A stretch of DNA of 64,000 bases from Eubacteriales bacterium (GCA_030524175.1 JAUNHC010000023.1:1-64000); one strand, 5' to 3'; shown: positions 1 through 9,048, counted from the stretch's first letter. Notes: generated by a model from the sequence alone, not told the origin. Translations and numbers: made by a program.

Positions 1-13
1 AAAACTTTTTTAA

Positions 14-259
14 CATTTTTCATTTTACCTATTGACATTTCTTAGCTGGACTTCTATTATGTTGACAGGAATTATGTTTCCCGCCAGCCTGCTGCCAAAA
101 CCTTTGGAAATTGCGGGCAGGATTTTCCCTGCCACCTGGGGATTCAGGATGTTGACGGATGATAGTTTTCAGTTCCTCCACCTTTTGCCGTTGATCCTAA
201 TATTTACGGCGGCAGTTATAATATGCGGTTTTCTGCTTAGAAAACTGCAGTCAGAGTAG
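14..259 (+). pseudogene. C-terminal fragment of an ABC-2 type permease
   Basis: The reading frame is open from base 14 after a TAA at 11-13 and runs to the stop at 257-259. It encodes two hydrophobic helices and the segment GIMFPASLLPKPLEIAGRIF, which resembles the last membrane part of ABC-2 type exporter permeases. Such proteins are much longer, so most of the gene is missing or lies upstream in another frame. The T-rich run at 5-12 could mark a frameshift. It cannot be decided from this window whether the upstream gene is intact. Confidence 0.45.
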
Positions 260-396
260 TTGGAAAATTTCTGACTTCCGTATTAGTTCCGGGCCAGGCG
301 GAGATGGTGTGTGGATACGGAATATTTTGATTTGAGTTATGTTTTCACATGGGATTTGATAAAAATATGTAAAAATTTTCTGAAATTATCTGCTTG

Positions 397-412
397 TTTT
401 AATCGATTAAAA
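397..412. promoter_or_regulatory. Perfect 16-bp palindrome in the 350-bp gap before the hydrolase gene
   Basis: TTTTAATCGATTAAAA is a perfect inverted repeat about 90 bp upstream of the promoter of the next gene. It differs from the TTGCGCAA operator used elsewhere in this regulon, so it could bind a second regulator. Nothing else coding-like was seen between 260 and 500. Confidence 0.3.
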
Positions 413-503
413 GAGAGAAAAAAGAAATAAAGTAAAAATACATGAATTACAGTATGTTTTTCTATGTATAGTCCACAAAAACAACAAAATTATCAGAAAA
501 ATA

Positions 504-553
504 TTGACTTTAATCTTCTTACAACAGTATAATAAACATAAAATATTGCGCAA
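504..553 (+). promoter_or_regulatory. Promoter with LacI-type operator upstream of the secreted hydrolase
   Basis: A -35 box TTGACT (504-509) and a -10 box TATAAT (528-533) are separated by 18 bp. The palindrome TTGCGCAA follows at 546-553, just past the expected start of transcription. That is a typical position for a repressor site. The same core is found at three other promoters of this region. Confidence 0.75.
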
Positions 554-630
554 ATATTTTTAAATATTTTTCTGAGTATTCCGTACGGAGGAGGAACGAG
601 CAAAAACTGTTGTTAGTGGAGGGAAAAGAT

Positions 631-2181
631 ATGATGAAAAAAGTTTTAACGGCTTTTGCAGCCGGAACCATTACCCTTTCGGTAATGTTTTGCAGTTCGG
701 TGTATGGGCAGCCGGAGACATTTGTAAAAATTCCGGATTTCGAAGGGCCGATTCCTGTTACAGAAACGTCTCATCCTTTTACGGTAGGCGGTACAGATCT
801 GGCGGCCAACGGATATGTGCTTGAAGAGTATTACGTGAGCGGAACCTCTAATGTATATGACTGGGGCGAGGATGGCAGTGCGGAGAAACCCCAGGTTAGG
901 ACAGCTGATGCGCCTTATACTACGAGGATTGTGGTGCGAAGGCCCCAGGATACAGGAAGCTTCAGCGGAAATGTATGGGTGGAATTGAATAATCCGTCCC
1001 GGGGCTGGGATGTGGAGGTACAGTGGCCTGTGGTCCAGGAAGAGGTTATGTCTTCCAGGGATATTTGGGTTGCCATGACTGCCAAACCTAATGTGATTGC
1101 GGCTCTTAGGCGTGTGGATGAGGAACGTTACGGAAAGCTTTCTATGGATAATCCTTTGCCGCCGGAGGAACAAACGGCGGGTTTGCTGCCTGGCGAGGAA
1201 GGATACGATGAAAATCTTTCCAAGCTTTATGAAAACGGTCTTGTATGGGATATGTTCAGCCAGGTAGGAGCACTGATGCGGGATAAAAACGGACCGCTGG
1301 CAGGCTATGATGTGAAATATGTGTTTGGGACCGGAGAATCCCAGACAGGCTTTTATCTTAATACTTATGCAGCCAATTTCGCTGAGGATGCTATGGTGGA
1401 AGAGGGAAAAACCGTATATGACGGATTTATTTCTGCTTCCGGAGCCGGCAAAGTGATTGCCATCAACCAGGCCTTGGAGCCTCTTGAGCCGGATGATCCC
1501 AGAAGCCGGCTTCCTCAAAAGCATGTTCCGTTTATGAGAATAGATTCCCAAGGGGATATCTTCCGCCTGGGAAGCTATGAGTGGCGCAGGGAGGACTGCG
1601 ATGACAAGGATGCCGGATATCGGATTTATGAAATTGCGGGCGCGCCTCATGGTCCTTCTTATATTATGGGATATCAACCCTTGGAGGCGGATATTCTGAA
1701 AACAGGAAACCTTCCGTCCCAGGTTCCGTATCAGTATGGGGGAATGGAAGAAAAAGCAAATCATTTTTACCGGCAGTATATGGAAAAAGCGATGTACTAT
1801 AATTTTAAAGAATGGGTTATAAACGGAACCTTGCCGCCGAAGGCAGAGCCTATTGAGGTTACGGAAGACGGGACGGCTTTTGTCTATGATGAACACGGAA
1901 ACGTAAAAGGAGGAGTCAGGAGTCCTGCCCTGGATGTTCCTACAGCTACTTACCATGAGCTTGCCACGGAAATGGAGGGGCAGCCCTATGCCTGGTCATT
2001 TGGCAGTCAGGAAGATTTTAGTACAAGTAAACTGCAGGAGCTTTACGGGGTCATTGAACCTCAACAGACTTATGTGAAAATGGTGGAAGAATCCGCAGAT
2101 AAATTAACTGAGGAGGGGTTCTTGCTCCCTGAGGATGCGGCGGCCATTTCTGTGCAGGCGCAGTATACACCAATTCCATAA
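631..2181 (+). CDS. Secreted alpha/beta hydrolase domain protein (PF20091-like)
   Basis: The product is about 516 residues with a hydrophobic export signal (MMKKVLTAFAAGTITLSVMF). The start at 631 is preferred over an upstream TTG at 610 because GGAGGG lies at 618-623. The nucleophile-elbow motif GTGESQTG (Ser near residue 237) and a late GAPHG histidine (near residue 340) fit the alpha/beta hydrolase domain family PF20091, whose substrates are mostly unknown. It is the first gene of the TTGCGCAA regulon, so it may release a sugar or aglycone from an ester or glycoconjugate outside the cell. That role is inferred from context only. Confidence 0.75.
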   Translation: MMKKVLTAFAAGTITLSVMFCSSVYGQPETFVKIPDFEGPIPVTETSHPFTVGGTDLAANGYVLEEYYVSGTSNVYDWGEDGSAEKPQVRTADAPYTTRIVVRRPQDTGSFSGNVWVELNNPSRGWDVEVQWPVVQEEVMSSRDIWVAMTAKPNVIAALRRVDEERYGKLSMDNPLPPEEQTAGLLPGEEGYDENLSKLYENGLVWDMFSQVGALMRDKNGPLAGYDVKYVFGTGESQTGFYLNTYAANFAEDAMVEEGKTVYDGFISASGAGKVIAINQALEPLEPDDPRSRLPQKHVPFMRIDSQGDIFRLGSYEWRREDCDDKDAGYRIYEIAGAPHGPSYIMGYQPLEADILKTGNLPSQVPYQYGGMEEKANHFYRQYMEKAMYYNFKEWVINGTLPPKAEPIEVTEDGTAFVYDEHGNVKGGVRSPALDVPTATYHELATEMEGQPYAWSFGSQEDFSTSKLQELYGVIEPQQTYVKMVEESADKLTEEGFLLPEDAAAISVQAQYTPIP

Positions 2182-2262
2182 AGCATCGGCCCGGGATACT
2201 GCGGAAAGGGACCCTCTTATATCATAAGTTCTGTCAAAGCCAATTATTTTCAGTGAAGATAG

Positions 2263-2305
2263 TTGCGCAAATTTTATTGACACTTTTTTTGGCAACAGCT
2301 ATAAT
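2263..2305 (+). promoter_or_regulatory. Operator and promoter of the LacI-type regulator gene
   Basis: TTGCGCAA at 2263-2270 is followed by -35 TTGACA (2277-2282), a 17-bp spacer and -10 TATAAT (2300-2305). The operator lies just upstream of the -35 box, which fits autoregulation. Confidence 0.75.
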
Positions 2306-2344
2306 GGAACTAAATGCAGTGTCAAACAGCAAAGAAAAGGAAAT

Positions 2345-4441
2345 ATGATGGGGGTCCCGAAAATGGCGACAATTAAAGATATAGCAAAAATAGCCGGGGT
2401 TTCTACATCTACCGTATCTCATGTGGTGAATCATACTCGTTATGTCAGCCCGGAATTGGTGGAAAAAGTAGAGAAGGCAATTCAGGAGCTTGACCAGCTG
2501 CCGAATTTTATAGTAAAAAAAACAAAGGGATATAAGAATCCGGGGGTACAAAAATATGTGCTGCTTTTGCTCTCCGAAAATACCAGTCTTTTTCAGCGGC
2601 AGATTGAGGAGAACATGGAAGTATTGTTTGCAGATACGGAGTACACACTTCTGACTGTGGGATATGACAAAAGTGCTGCCCGTCTTGAAATTGTCAAAAC
2701 TATGCTTATAGATAAGCCGGAGCTTTGCGGAGTTATTGCGTTTCCTGATGAGATGGGGGTTTTGGATGCTTCGTTTTTTCAGGGAGCAAGTGTGCCTGTT
2801 GTTTTGATAGGGAAGGATCTGCAGGATTTTGATACAGATGTTCTGTATTCAGATACCTTTGAAGGAAGCTACCGAGCAGTGAAGCATTTGATAAAAAACG
2901 GCCATGAACATATAGCGTTTTTAGGCAGCTGGCAGGATTATACCGCCCGGCGTCTTGAGGGGTATAAGAAGGCCTTGGAGGATTACCATATCCGTTTTAA
3001 CGAAGAACTGGTGTTCTCTAAACTGAACACAGAAGAAGAAGTGTTTACGGTCCTGGAGAAAATGATGCGTGCTCCTGTCATACCTACAGCGGTCATTGCT
3101 GCCAATTCTGCCCCCCTTATTCCTCTTTTGAAATATTTGAATGCACATAATATTCTCGTTCCGAAAGATATATCTGTGGTGAGTCTTAACGATTTTGAGT
3201 GGGCTTCTCTGCTGACTCCGGAAATGACATGTATTGACAAGCAGCCGGAAGAATTTGCCGCACTGTCGGCAAGGATTCTGCTGGGACGTATACAAAAAGG
3301 AGAGACGGCAAATGCGCCGGCACTTGAACAGGATTATCAGCACATTACATTATCCACACAGCTCAATGTAAGAGGGTCAACCTGCGGCATTGGAAGGGGA
3401 CCCTTTGGAGAAAAAGCGGAAAATGCGGATTCCCTTATTTTGTCGGAAGCGGAAAAGGAGATGATACGCCGTAAGAATTATACAGCGGCTATTTCCTTCC
3501 ATTATACAGGTAAGGCGTGGATGCGGCTGCAGGAAAACGGAATTAAAAAAATCTTCGGGGAACTGGGGATATCACTGATTGCAGTGACAGATGCGCATTT
3601 TGATGCTTCATTGCAATGCAAGCAGCTGGAAAGCATCCGTTTTCTGGATCCTGATATCCTGATCGCAATTCCTGTGGACAGCCGGGATACAGCTGAAGCC
3701 TTCCAGGAGATCGCGAAAAGTGATACCAAGTTGGTTTTGATTACAAATATACCAGAGGGGATCACTTCCAGGGACTATGTTTCCTGCATTTCTGTAAATG
3801 AGCATTCTCATGGACGCAATATGGGGCATGGACTTGGGGAATATATGGTGCATCATGGGCTGCGCCATGCTGGACTCATACGTCATGGCGACCAGAATTT
3901 TTTTGCCACCAAGCAAAGAGATGATGCAGCGGAACAGGTGCTGGCGGAAGAATTTCCTGAACTGCATATCTGCGGGGAAATGAATTTTCTTCTGGAAAGT
4001 GAAGTGTACAAAAAAACATTGGATTTTGTGAACCACCATCCAGAAGTGGAAGCATTGTACGTTTCCTGGGACGGCCCGGCGCTGGAGGTGATCAAGGCAC
4101 TCACGGATATGAACCGGACAGATATTGCGGTTGTGACAGGTGACCTTGATTATTCCATCGCAATGAACATGGCAAAAGGCGGTATGGTGAAGATGCTCAG
4201 CGCCCAATGTCCTTATGAACAGGGAGAGGCTATTGCACTTGCTGCGGCTAATGCACTCTTGGGAAAGAAAACCCCGTCATTTATAGGTATTGAGCCTGTG
4301 TGTGTGGGACCTGATAATCTGCTTAAGACATGGGGCAATGTATTCAGGGAAGAGCCGCCTGCTGAACTTCGCAATGCGATCCGGCAGAACCCAAACCATA
4401 TCAGCCACAAAAAAGAAAGTATATCGGACGGAGAAATATAA
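2345..4441 (+). CDS. LacI-family regulator fused to a second sugar-binding domain
   Basis: The product is 698 residues, about twice the usual LacI length. Residues about 7-60 form a LacI helix-turn-helix (MATIKDIAKIAGVSTSTVSH). Residues about 65-350 form the usual periplasmic-binding-like sensor. Residues about 379-690 form a second binding fold closely similar to the transporter-binding protein at 7870-8967; both start with YTAAISFHY and share a similar ending. It probably binds TTGCGCAA operators and senses the sugar carried by the neighbouring transporter. ATG 2345 and 2348 are both possible after AAAGG; ATG 2363 would give the canonical LacI N-terminus. The gene ends in a strong terminator. 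Confidence 0.85.
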   Translation: MMGVPKMATIKDIAKIAGVSTSTVSHVVNHTRYVSPELVEKVEKAIQELDQLPNFIVKKTKGYKNPGVQKYVLLLLSENTSLFQRQIEENMEVLFADTEYTLLTVGYDKSAARLEIVKTMLIDKPELCGVIAFPDEMGVLDASFFQGASVPVVLIGKDLQDFDTDVLYSDTFEGSYRAVKHLIKNGHEHIAFLGSWQDYTARRLEGYKKALEDYHIRFNEELVFSKLNTEEEVFTVLEKMMRAPVIPTAVIAANSAPLIPLLKYLNAHNILVPKDISVVSLNDFEWASLLTPEMTCIDKQPEEFAALSARILLGRIQKGETANAPALEQDYQHITLSTQLNVRGSTCGIGRGPFGEKAENADSLILSEAEKEMIRRKNYTAAISFHYTGKAWMRLQENGIKKIFGELGISLIAVTDAHFDASLQCKQLESIRFLDPDILIAIPVDSRDTAEAFQEIAKSDTKLVLITNIPEGITSRDYVSCISVNEHSHGRNMGHGLGEYMVHHGLRHAGLIRHGDQNFFATKQRDDAAEQVLAEEFPELHICGEMNFLLESEVYKKTLDFVNHHPEVEALYVSWDGPALEVIKALTDMNRTDIAVVTGDLDYSIAMNMAKGGMVKMLSAQCPYEQGEAIALAAANALLGKKTPSFIGIEPVCVGPDNLLKTWGNVFREEPPAELRNAIRQNPNHISHKKESISDGEI

Positions 4442-4480
4442 AAAAGGTTCCCGGCGCATCCTGCTGCCGGGAACCTTTTT
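4441..4480. terminator. Bidirectional rho-independent terminator
   Basis: A perfect 15-bp stem (4441-4455 with 4466-4480, core GGTTCCCGGC) and a 10-nt loop has A- and T-runs at its ends. It serves both the plus-strand regulator gene and the minus-strand dehydrogenase operon that converge here. Confidence 0.9.
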
Positions 4481-4486
4481 GGCGGT

Positions 4487-5662
4487 TTATTCTTCAATTT
4501 CCTTTAATGTCGTCCACTGATGAGTCTTCGCAGATTCTATTACCGCGTCGGAGATCAGTTCGATGGCGTAGCCGTCACGGAAGTTTGGTTCCGGCTGTCT
4601 GCCCTCGGCGATCGCTTGGAAGAAATCATAAGTTTCTATGATTTTTGTCTCTGTATAACCGATTCCCAGTGCCGGTATGGGCCAAAGAGCACCGCCGTAG
4701 GGGTGCGCCGGTCCGGTATATACGGTACGGAAACCGCGGCGGTCATCCCCGTCCTTGGCGAAGCAGACCTGAAGCTCATCTCTGCGCTCGTAGTTGAAGA
4801 AGAGGGAGCCTTCTGTTCCGTGGATTTCGAAGGTGATATAATTGTTGCGGCCCCAGGCGTTCCTGGTTGCTTCAATTGTCCCGAAGGCGCCGTTTTTGCA
4901 CTGAACCATAAAGCAGCATTGGTCGTCTACGTCTACAGGTTCTTTAGGAATGCTGCTGTCTCCTTTGCTGTTTCCAAGACTGTCGGCAAGGCCTGACTGA
5001 ACCGGACGTTCCGGGATATAGGTGGCGGTCCTTGCATTGACGGAATCAAATTCTCCCACCAAAAAGCGCAGCATGTCAACCACGTGAGTTCCGATATCGC
5101 CTAAGGCTCCGGTGCCGCAGACATTTTTCTGGAAGCGCCATGATAATGGGGAATCGGGGTCTGCAGACCAGTCTTGCAGATATGTGCCGCGAAAATCTAA
5201 AATCCGGCCGATGGCTCCTTCTTTAATGTATTTTTTTGCCAGCTGCACGGCGGGGGTGCGGCGGTAATTGAAGGCGACCATTGTAGTCACATTGTTTTCT
5301 TTTGCTGCAAGATACATCTCTTTTGCCTGCAGAGTAGTGAGCGCCAAAGGCTTTTCACAAAGAATATGTTTGCCTGCGTTGGCTGCGGCAATGGCTATTT
5401 CCGCGTGCACATTGTTGGGAGTACAGATATCGACCACATCAATATCAGGGTCTTCTACAATTTTATGCCAGTCTGTACTGTAAGATTCGAAGGCCAGCTT
5501 GGCGGCAGAATCTTTGGCTGTTTCTTCGTTGATATCCACGATCATTTTTTTTACGGGAATGGCAGGTGCGGGCCAGAAAAACATAGGCATTCCTGCGTAA
5601 GCCACAGAATGGGCTTTTGCCATAAAACCGGCTCCGATCAGTCCGATGTTCATTTTTTTCAT
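4487..5662 (-). CDS. Gfo/Idh/MocA family sugar oxidoreductase (copy A)
   Basis: The product is 391 residues. It has an N-terminal NAD(P)-binding fold (MNIGLIGAGFMAKAH), the family motif CEKPLAL, and a C-terminal catalytic half with GDIGTHVVDM holding the conserved histidine. These enzymes oxidise or reduce sugars, inositols or sugar acids. It is the second gene of a minus-strand pair behind a TIM-barrel isomerase (15-bp gap, AAGGAGGT site before ATG). It is a clear paralog of copy B (11585-12760); both carry FFWPAPA and SPLSWRFQK, so they probably act on related substrates. The substrate cannot be told from sequence. Confidence 0.9.
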   Translation of the reverse strand: MKKMNIGLIGAGFMAKAHSVAYAGMPMFFWPAPAIPVKKMIVDINEETAKDSAAKLAFESYSTDWHKIVEDPDIDVVDICTPNNVHAEIAIAAANAGKHILCEKPLALTTLQAKEMYLAAKENNVTTMVAFNYRRTPAVQLAKKYIKEGAIGRILDFRGTYLQDWSADPDSPLSWRFQKNVCGTGALGDIGTHVVDMLRFLVGEFDSVNARTATYIPERPVQSGLADSLGNSKGDSSIPKEPVDVDDQCCFMVQCKNGAFGTIEATRNAWGRNNYITFEIHGTEGSLFFNYERRDELQVCFAKDGDDRRGFRTVYTGPAHPYGGALWPIPALGIGYTETKIIETYDFFQAIAEGRQPEPNFRDGYAIELISDAVIESAKTHQWTTLKEIEE

Positions 5663-5677
5663 AATATCTTACCTCCT

Positions 5678-6592
5678 TCAGATAATGAATTGCCGCATGT
5701 AGCGGTATGAGAGTTTTAATGAATCTAGTACCTTTTCTTTTGTTCCTTCGAACGCTTTGTCCTCGATTTCGATGCAGGTATATCCGTCATAGCCGATGTC
5801 GGTGAGTGCGGAAACATATTTTCCCCAATCCACATCTCCAAGTCCGGGCAGTTTTGGGGACATATATTCCAATGGATAAGCCATAGTGCCGACATCCTTT
5901 AATTTGTCCGGATAAATTTTGATATCTTTGTAATGCACATGAAAAATCTTGTGTTTAAATTCATACAAAGGGCGTATGTAGTCGATATTCTGCCAGATGA
6001 AATGGGAAGGGTCGTAATTCAGCCCGAAATAATCACTGGGAATGAGGGAAAATGCCTTTCGCCAAATAGCTGGAGTAGTCATCAGATTCTGTCCGCCCGG
6101 CCATTGGCCTGCATCAAAGAGCATAGGGCAGTTCTCGATTGCTATTCTTACCTTATGTTTTTCTGCTTTTTGAATAATGGGAGTCCATACTTCCTGGAAA
6201 ATTTTCAGGTTTTCTTCGATTGTTTTGTTCTGTACCCTGCCGATAAATGTGGTTATGGTGTCAACGTGAAATTTGGGAGCTGCTTCGATCATGGCGTTCA
6301 GATGGCGGACGATTTCTGCCCGCTTGTCCAGGTCTTCCGTTAACGGGTTGGGATAATATGCCAGGGCAGAGATAGAAACATTTTTCTGACGGCAGTATTG
6401 GTTGATTGATTCAATTTTTTCATCCCTCAGCTCTTCGATATTGATGTGAGTCACACCTGCATATCTACGGGAGGCTTTTTCTACAGGCCAGCAGGCGACT
6501 TCTACACATTCATATCCTATGGAGGCTGCAGTATCAATCATCTCTTCGAAGGAAGAGGAATCAAGAATGGCTGATACAAATCCTAACTTCAT
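5678..6592 (-). CDS. Sugar phosphate isomerase/epimerase-like TIM barrel protein (copy A)
   Basis: The product is 304 residues of the AP-endonuclease-2/xylose-isomerase-like fold. Supporting segments are the opening MKLGFVSAILDSSSFEEMID, the acidic metal-ligand segment AIENCP, NYDPSHFIWQ, HVHYKDIK and a late CIEIEDKAFEG. Members isomerise or epimerise keto-sugars and inositol derivatives with a divalent metal. It is the first gene of the minus-strand operon, directly behind a promoter-operator, and is followed by dehydrogenase copy A. The pairing suggests sequential steps on one sugar. Confidence 0.85.
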   Translation of the reverse strand: MKLGFVSAILDSSSFEEMIDTAASIGYECVEVACWPVEKASRRYAGVTHINIEELRDEKIESINQYCRQKNVSISALAYYPNPLTEDLDKRAEIVRHLNAMIEAAPKFHVDTITTFIGRVQNKTIEENLKIFQEVWTPIIQKAEKHKVRIAIENCPMLFDAGQWPGGQNLMTTPAIWRKAFSLIPSDYFGLNYDPSHFIWQNIDYIRPLYEFKHKIFHVHYKDIKIYPDKLKDVGTMAYPLEYMSPKLPGLGDVDWGKYVSALTDIGYDGYTCIEIEDKAFEGTKEKVLDSLKLSYRYMRQFII

Positions 6593-6622
6593 ATTATTTC
6601 TCCTTATTTTTCTGATTTACAT

Positions 6623-6677
6623 AAATTTGCGCAAATTTCCTTGAAATCATTATGCTACAACAAAATAGAAATGTCAA
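6623..6677 (-). promoter_or_regulatory. Minus-strand promoter with perfect 16-bp operator palindrome
   Basis: Reading the minus strand, -35 TTGACA lies at 6677-6672 and -10 CATAAT at 6654-6649, 17 bp apart. The operator AAATTTGCGCAAATTT at 6623-6638 follows at once. It is the most symmetrical copy of the TTGCGCAA site and controls the copy A operon. Confidence 0.8.
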
Positions 6678-6857
6678 TCATAGAAAAAATAAAGTGTGAA
6701 ATTGGAAGAACGGGATAAGATGCTTTCTATGAAATTTGCCGTTGTATGAGTTTGCATTATATTAGGAATGAATAATTGGGATAAAGGCACTTTTGCTAGA
6801 AAATATCGGTAAAATTCATAGAAAACAACCAAAAAATAAAAAAATGACTGGGCCTGG

Positions 6858-6912
6858 TTGACAAGAAAAAAGAAATGGGATATGATGAAAACACATAAAA
6901 ATTTGCGCAAAT
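6858..6912 (+). promoter_or_regulatory. Plus-strand promoter with LacI-type operator for the transport operon
   Basis: -35 TTGACA (6858-6863), a 17-bp spacer and -10 TATGAT (6881-6886) are followed by the palindrome ATTTGCGCAAAT (6901-6912). With the divergent site at 6623-6638, one regulator could control both transcription directions of this 364-bp gap. Confidence 0.8.
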
Positions 6913-6956
6913 AACTGAGAAAAACAAGCGAAAACAAGAAAACAAGGAGGAAACAT

Positions 6957-7769
6957 ATGAAACTAGGATATATGACAAATGGATTCGGCCCTCTCGTCGG
7001 TGACGGCGGCGGAGTTACAAGTGTAAAGGATATCCGTTACTTAACAATCTGTGACGATGAGGCAGTATTAAAAGAAATTACTGATGTGGGATTCCGGTAT
7101 ATTGAAGTTCTGGAGGGCAATCTTACAAAATATGCAGGAGATATCCAGGTACTGAAGGATATGCTTGCCAGATATCATGCAGGAATGATGAGTGTCTGTG
7201 TGGGAGCAAACTTTATCTATAAGGATGCTCTTGAGGATGAGATGTACCACATGAAAACAGTCGCATCCCTTGCGCAGAAGGTGGGAGTTTCTTATGTAGG
7301 TTTCTGCGGCGGCGCGATCAGAGGAAAAGGGATCCAGGACGAAGACTATAAGCTGTTGGCAGAGGGCCTGGATGAGGCTGGGAAAATTTTTGCAGATTAT
7401 GGGATTGAAGCCAGTTATCATCCCCATTTAGGCTCCATGGCAGAACATCCGGACCAGATAGATAAGCTGTTCGCATTGACAGATATTAAAATATGTCCGG
7501 ATTTGGCTCACCTTGCGGCAGGCGGCGGAGACCCTCTGGAAATAGTAAAGAAATACTACGACAGAATTTCCTTCGTACATCTTAAGGATTTAGATGCAGA
7601 CGGATTTGCTCCTCTGGGAACAGGAAGTGTAGATATAGACGGCGTACTTGGTTTCCTGAAAGAAAAGGGATATGCAGGAGATTATCTTGTGGAAGTGGAT
7701 GGATATGCAGGTGATCCGCGAAAAGCATGTGAGATTTCCTATGGCTATCTTAAAGGAAAACTGATTTGA
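6957..7769 (+). CDS. Sugar phosphate isomerase/epimerase-like TIM barrel protein (copy B)
   Basis: The product is 270 residues of the AP-endonuclease-2 TIM-barrel family. Visible features are FRYIEVLEGN, ASYHPHLGSM, CPDLAHLAAGGGDP and FVHLKDLD, which supply the usual acidic and histidine metal ligands, and a late VEVDGYAG. AAGGAGG precedes the ATG. It opens the transport operon and is more distantly related to copy A than the two dehydrogenases are to each other. It probably interconverts a keto-sugar or inositol intermediate after uptake. Confidence 0.85.
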   Translation: MKLGYMTNGFGPLVGDGGGVTSVKDIRYLTICDDEAVLKEITDVGFRYIEVLEGNLTKYAGDIQVLKDMLARYHAGMMSVCVGANFIYKDALEDEMYHMKTVASLAQKVGVSYVGFCGGAIRGKGIQDEDYKLLAEGLDEAGKIFADYGIEASYHPHLGSMAEHPDQIDKLFALTDIKICPDLAHLAAGGGDPLEIVKKYYDRISFVHLKDLDADGFAPLGTGSVDIDGVLGFLKEKGYAGDYLVEVDGYAGDPRKACEISYGYLKGKLI

Positions 7770-7869
7770 TCAAGAGTTCTGCTTTGTACATAAGGCGGAT
7801 CAGGGAAAGAGTGGAAACAGAGTGGTTCAGAGACTGCTTTGTAAATAAAAAAGACAGGAGGGTTTTAGA

Positions 7870-8967
7870 ATGAAGAAGAAACTGTTGAGTGTGCTGCTTA
7901 CGGCGGCGATGGTGACAACTATGGGTGTGGGGATGACAACTACGGCATTTGCGGCAGAGGAAGCGCCGGTTATAATGTCAACCGGACCTAACGGAGAAAC
8001 TGCAACACCGGCAACGGAGCTTTCTCTTACGGATGAAGAAATTGAGAAGGTAAAAGAAGGAGGCTACACAGCTGCAATCAGCTTCCACTACGGTGGAAAT
8101 GACTGGTCTACTGCACAGCAGAAGGGATTAAAGGATACCTTTGAAAAGCTGGGAATAGAAGTTACGGCCATTACAGATGCCAATTTTTCAGCAGAAAAAC
8201 AGGTTTCAGACCTGGAAACCATTATGGCGAAGAATCCTGATATTCTTGTATCTATTCCTACAGATGCAACCTCTACAGCAGATGCCTACCGCCGTGTGGC
8301 AGAGGCCGGGACAAAGATCGTATTTATGGATAATGTTCCCAATGGTTTTACAGCAGGGGAAAATTATGTGAGCTGTGTTTCCGCGGATAACTACGGCAAC
8401 GGAGTGATCGCAGCGGATCTCATCGGGGAGGCTTTGGAAGGAAAGGGAAAAATAGGCGTTATTTATTATGATGTTGATTTCTTTGTGACCAATCAGAGAC
8501 TGGAAGCTTTCGAAAAAGAAATGGCAGACAAGTATCCGGATATTGAAATCGCATCTAAGATGGGATTCCAGGATGAAAACGGCTGTGATGTGGTGGCTGA
8601 TGCCATGATCACCCAGAATCCGGATATCCAGGCTATTTTTGCACATTGGGATATTCCTTGTGAGGGTACTTTATCTGCATTACGTGCAGCCGGACGCGAC
8701 GATATTCTTCTGAGTACCATTGACCTGGGCAATAACATCGCAAAAGAAATCGCCCAGGGGAATGTGCTGGGCCTTGGCGCACAGCTTCCCTATGACCAGG
8801 GCGTTGCGGAAGCAACTCTGGCAGCCTATGCACTCCTTGGAAAAGAAGCACCGGATTATGTTGCTGTACCTGCAAAACGTGTAGAGCAGTCAAACCTGCT
8901 GGAAGCTTATGAAGATGTATATCACACAGAGGCTCCTGACACGATCAAAGATGCGATGGCAAAATAA
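7870..8967 (+). CDS. Sugar ABC transporter substrate-binding protein without a lipobox
   Basis: The product is 365 residues of the periplasmic-binding-protein-4 (ribose/galactose-type) fold. It has a Sec signal ending TTTAFAAEE, which suggests signal peptidase I cleavage; no lipobox cysteine is visible, although Gram-positive binding proteins are usually lipid-anchored. The mature part from residue 66 (YTAAISFHYGGNDW) is homologous to the C-terminal half of the LacI-type regulator at 2345-4441. ATPase and permease genes follow directly. It should capture the sugar outside the cell and deliver it to the RbsA/RbsC-like pair. Confidence 0.9.
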   Translation: MKKKLLSVLLTAAMVTTMGVGMTTTAFAAEEAPVIMSTGPNGETATPATELSLTDEEIEKVKEGGYTAAISFHYGGNDWSTAQQKGLKDTFEKLGIEVTAITDANFSAEKQVSDLETIMAKNPDILVSIPTDATSTADAYRRVAEAGTKIVFMDNVPNGFTAGENYVSCVSADNYGNGVIAADLIGEALEGKGKIGVIYYDVDFFVTNQRLEAFEKEMADKYPDIEIASKMGFQDENGCDVVADAMITQNPDIQAIFAHWDIPCEGTLSALRAAGRDDILLSTIDLGNNIAKEIAQGNVLGLGAQLPYDQGVAEATLAAYALLGKEAPDYVAVPAKRVEQSNLLEAYEDVYHTEAPDTIKDAMAK

Positions 8968-8983
8968 CCGGCTGCAGAGATGT

Positions 8984-9018
8984 GGGGCAGGGAGCTTCCC
9001 TGCCTGCATTTCTGCCCC
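8984..9018 (+). other. Intercistronic hairpin between binding-protein and ATPase genes
   Basis: GGCAGGGA (8986-8993) pairs perfectly with TCCCTGCC (8997-9004). An alternative outer pairing, GGGGCAG with CTGCCCC (9012-9018), is also possible. There is no T-run. Such hairpins often protect upstream mRNA, which would keep binding-protein levels above those of the ATPase. Confidence 0.45.
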
Positions 9019-9048
9019 TGATGTAATAAGAAAGAACAGGTGGGAATT

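Noticed and set aside
646-1956. 436-residue open frame on the minus strand
   Set aside because: It lies fully inside the secreted hydrolase gene, has no ribosome site or recognisable domain, and has the odd Arg/His/Ile/Cys-rich composition of an antisense shadow.
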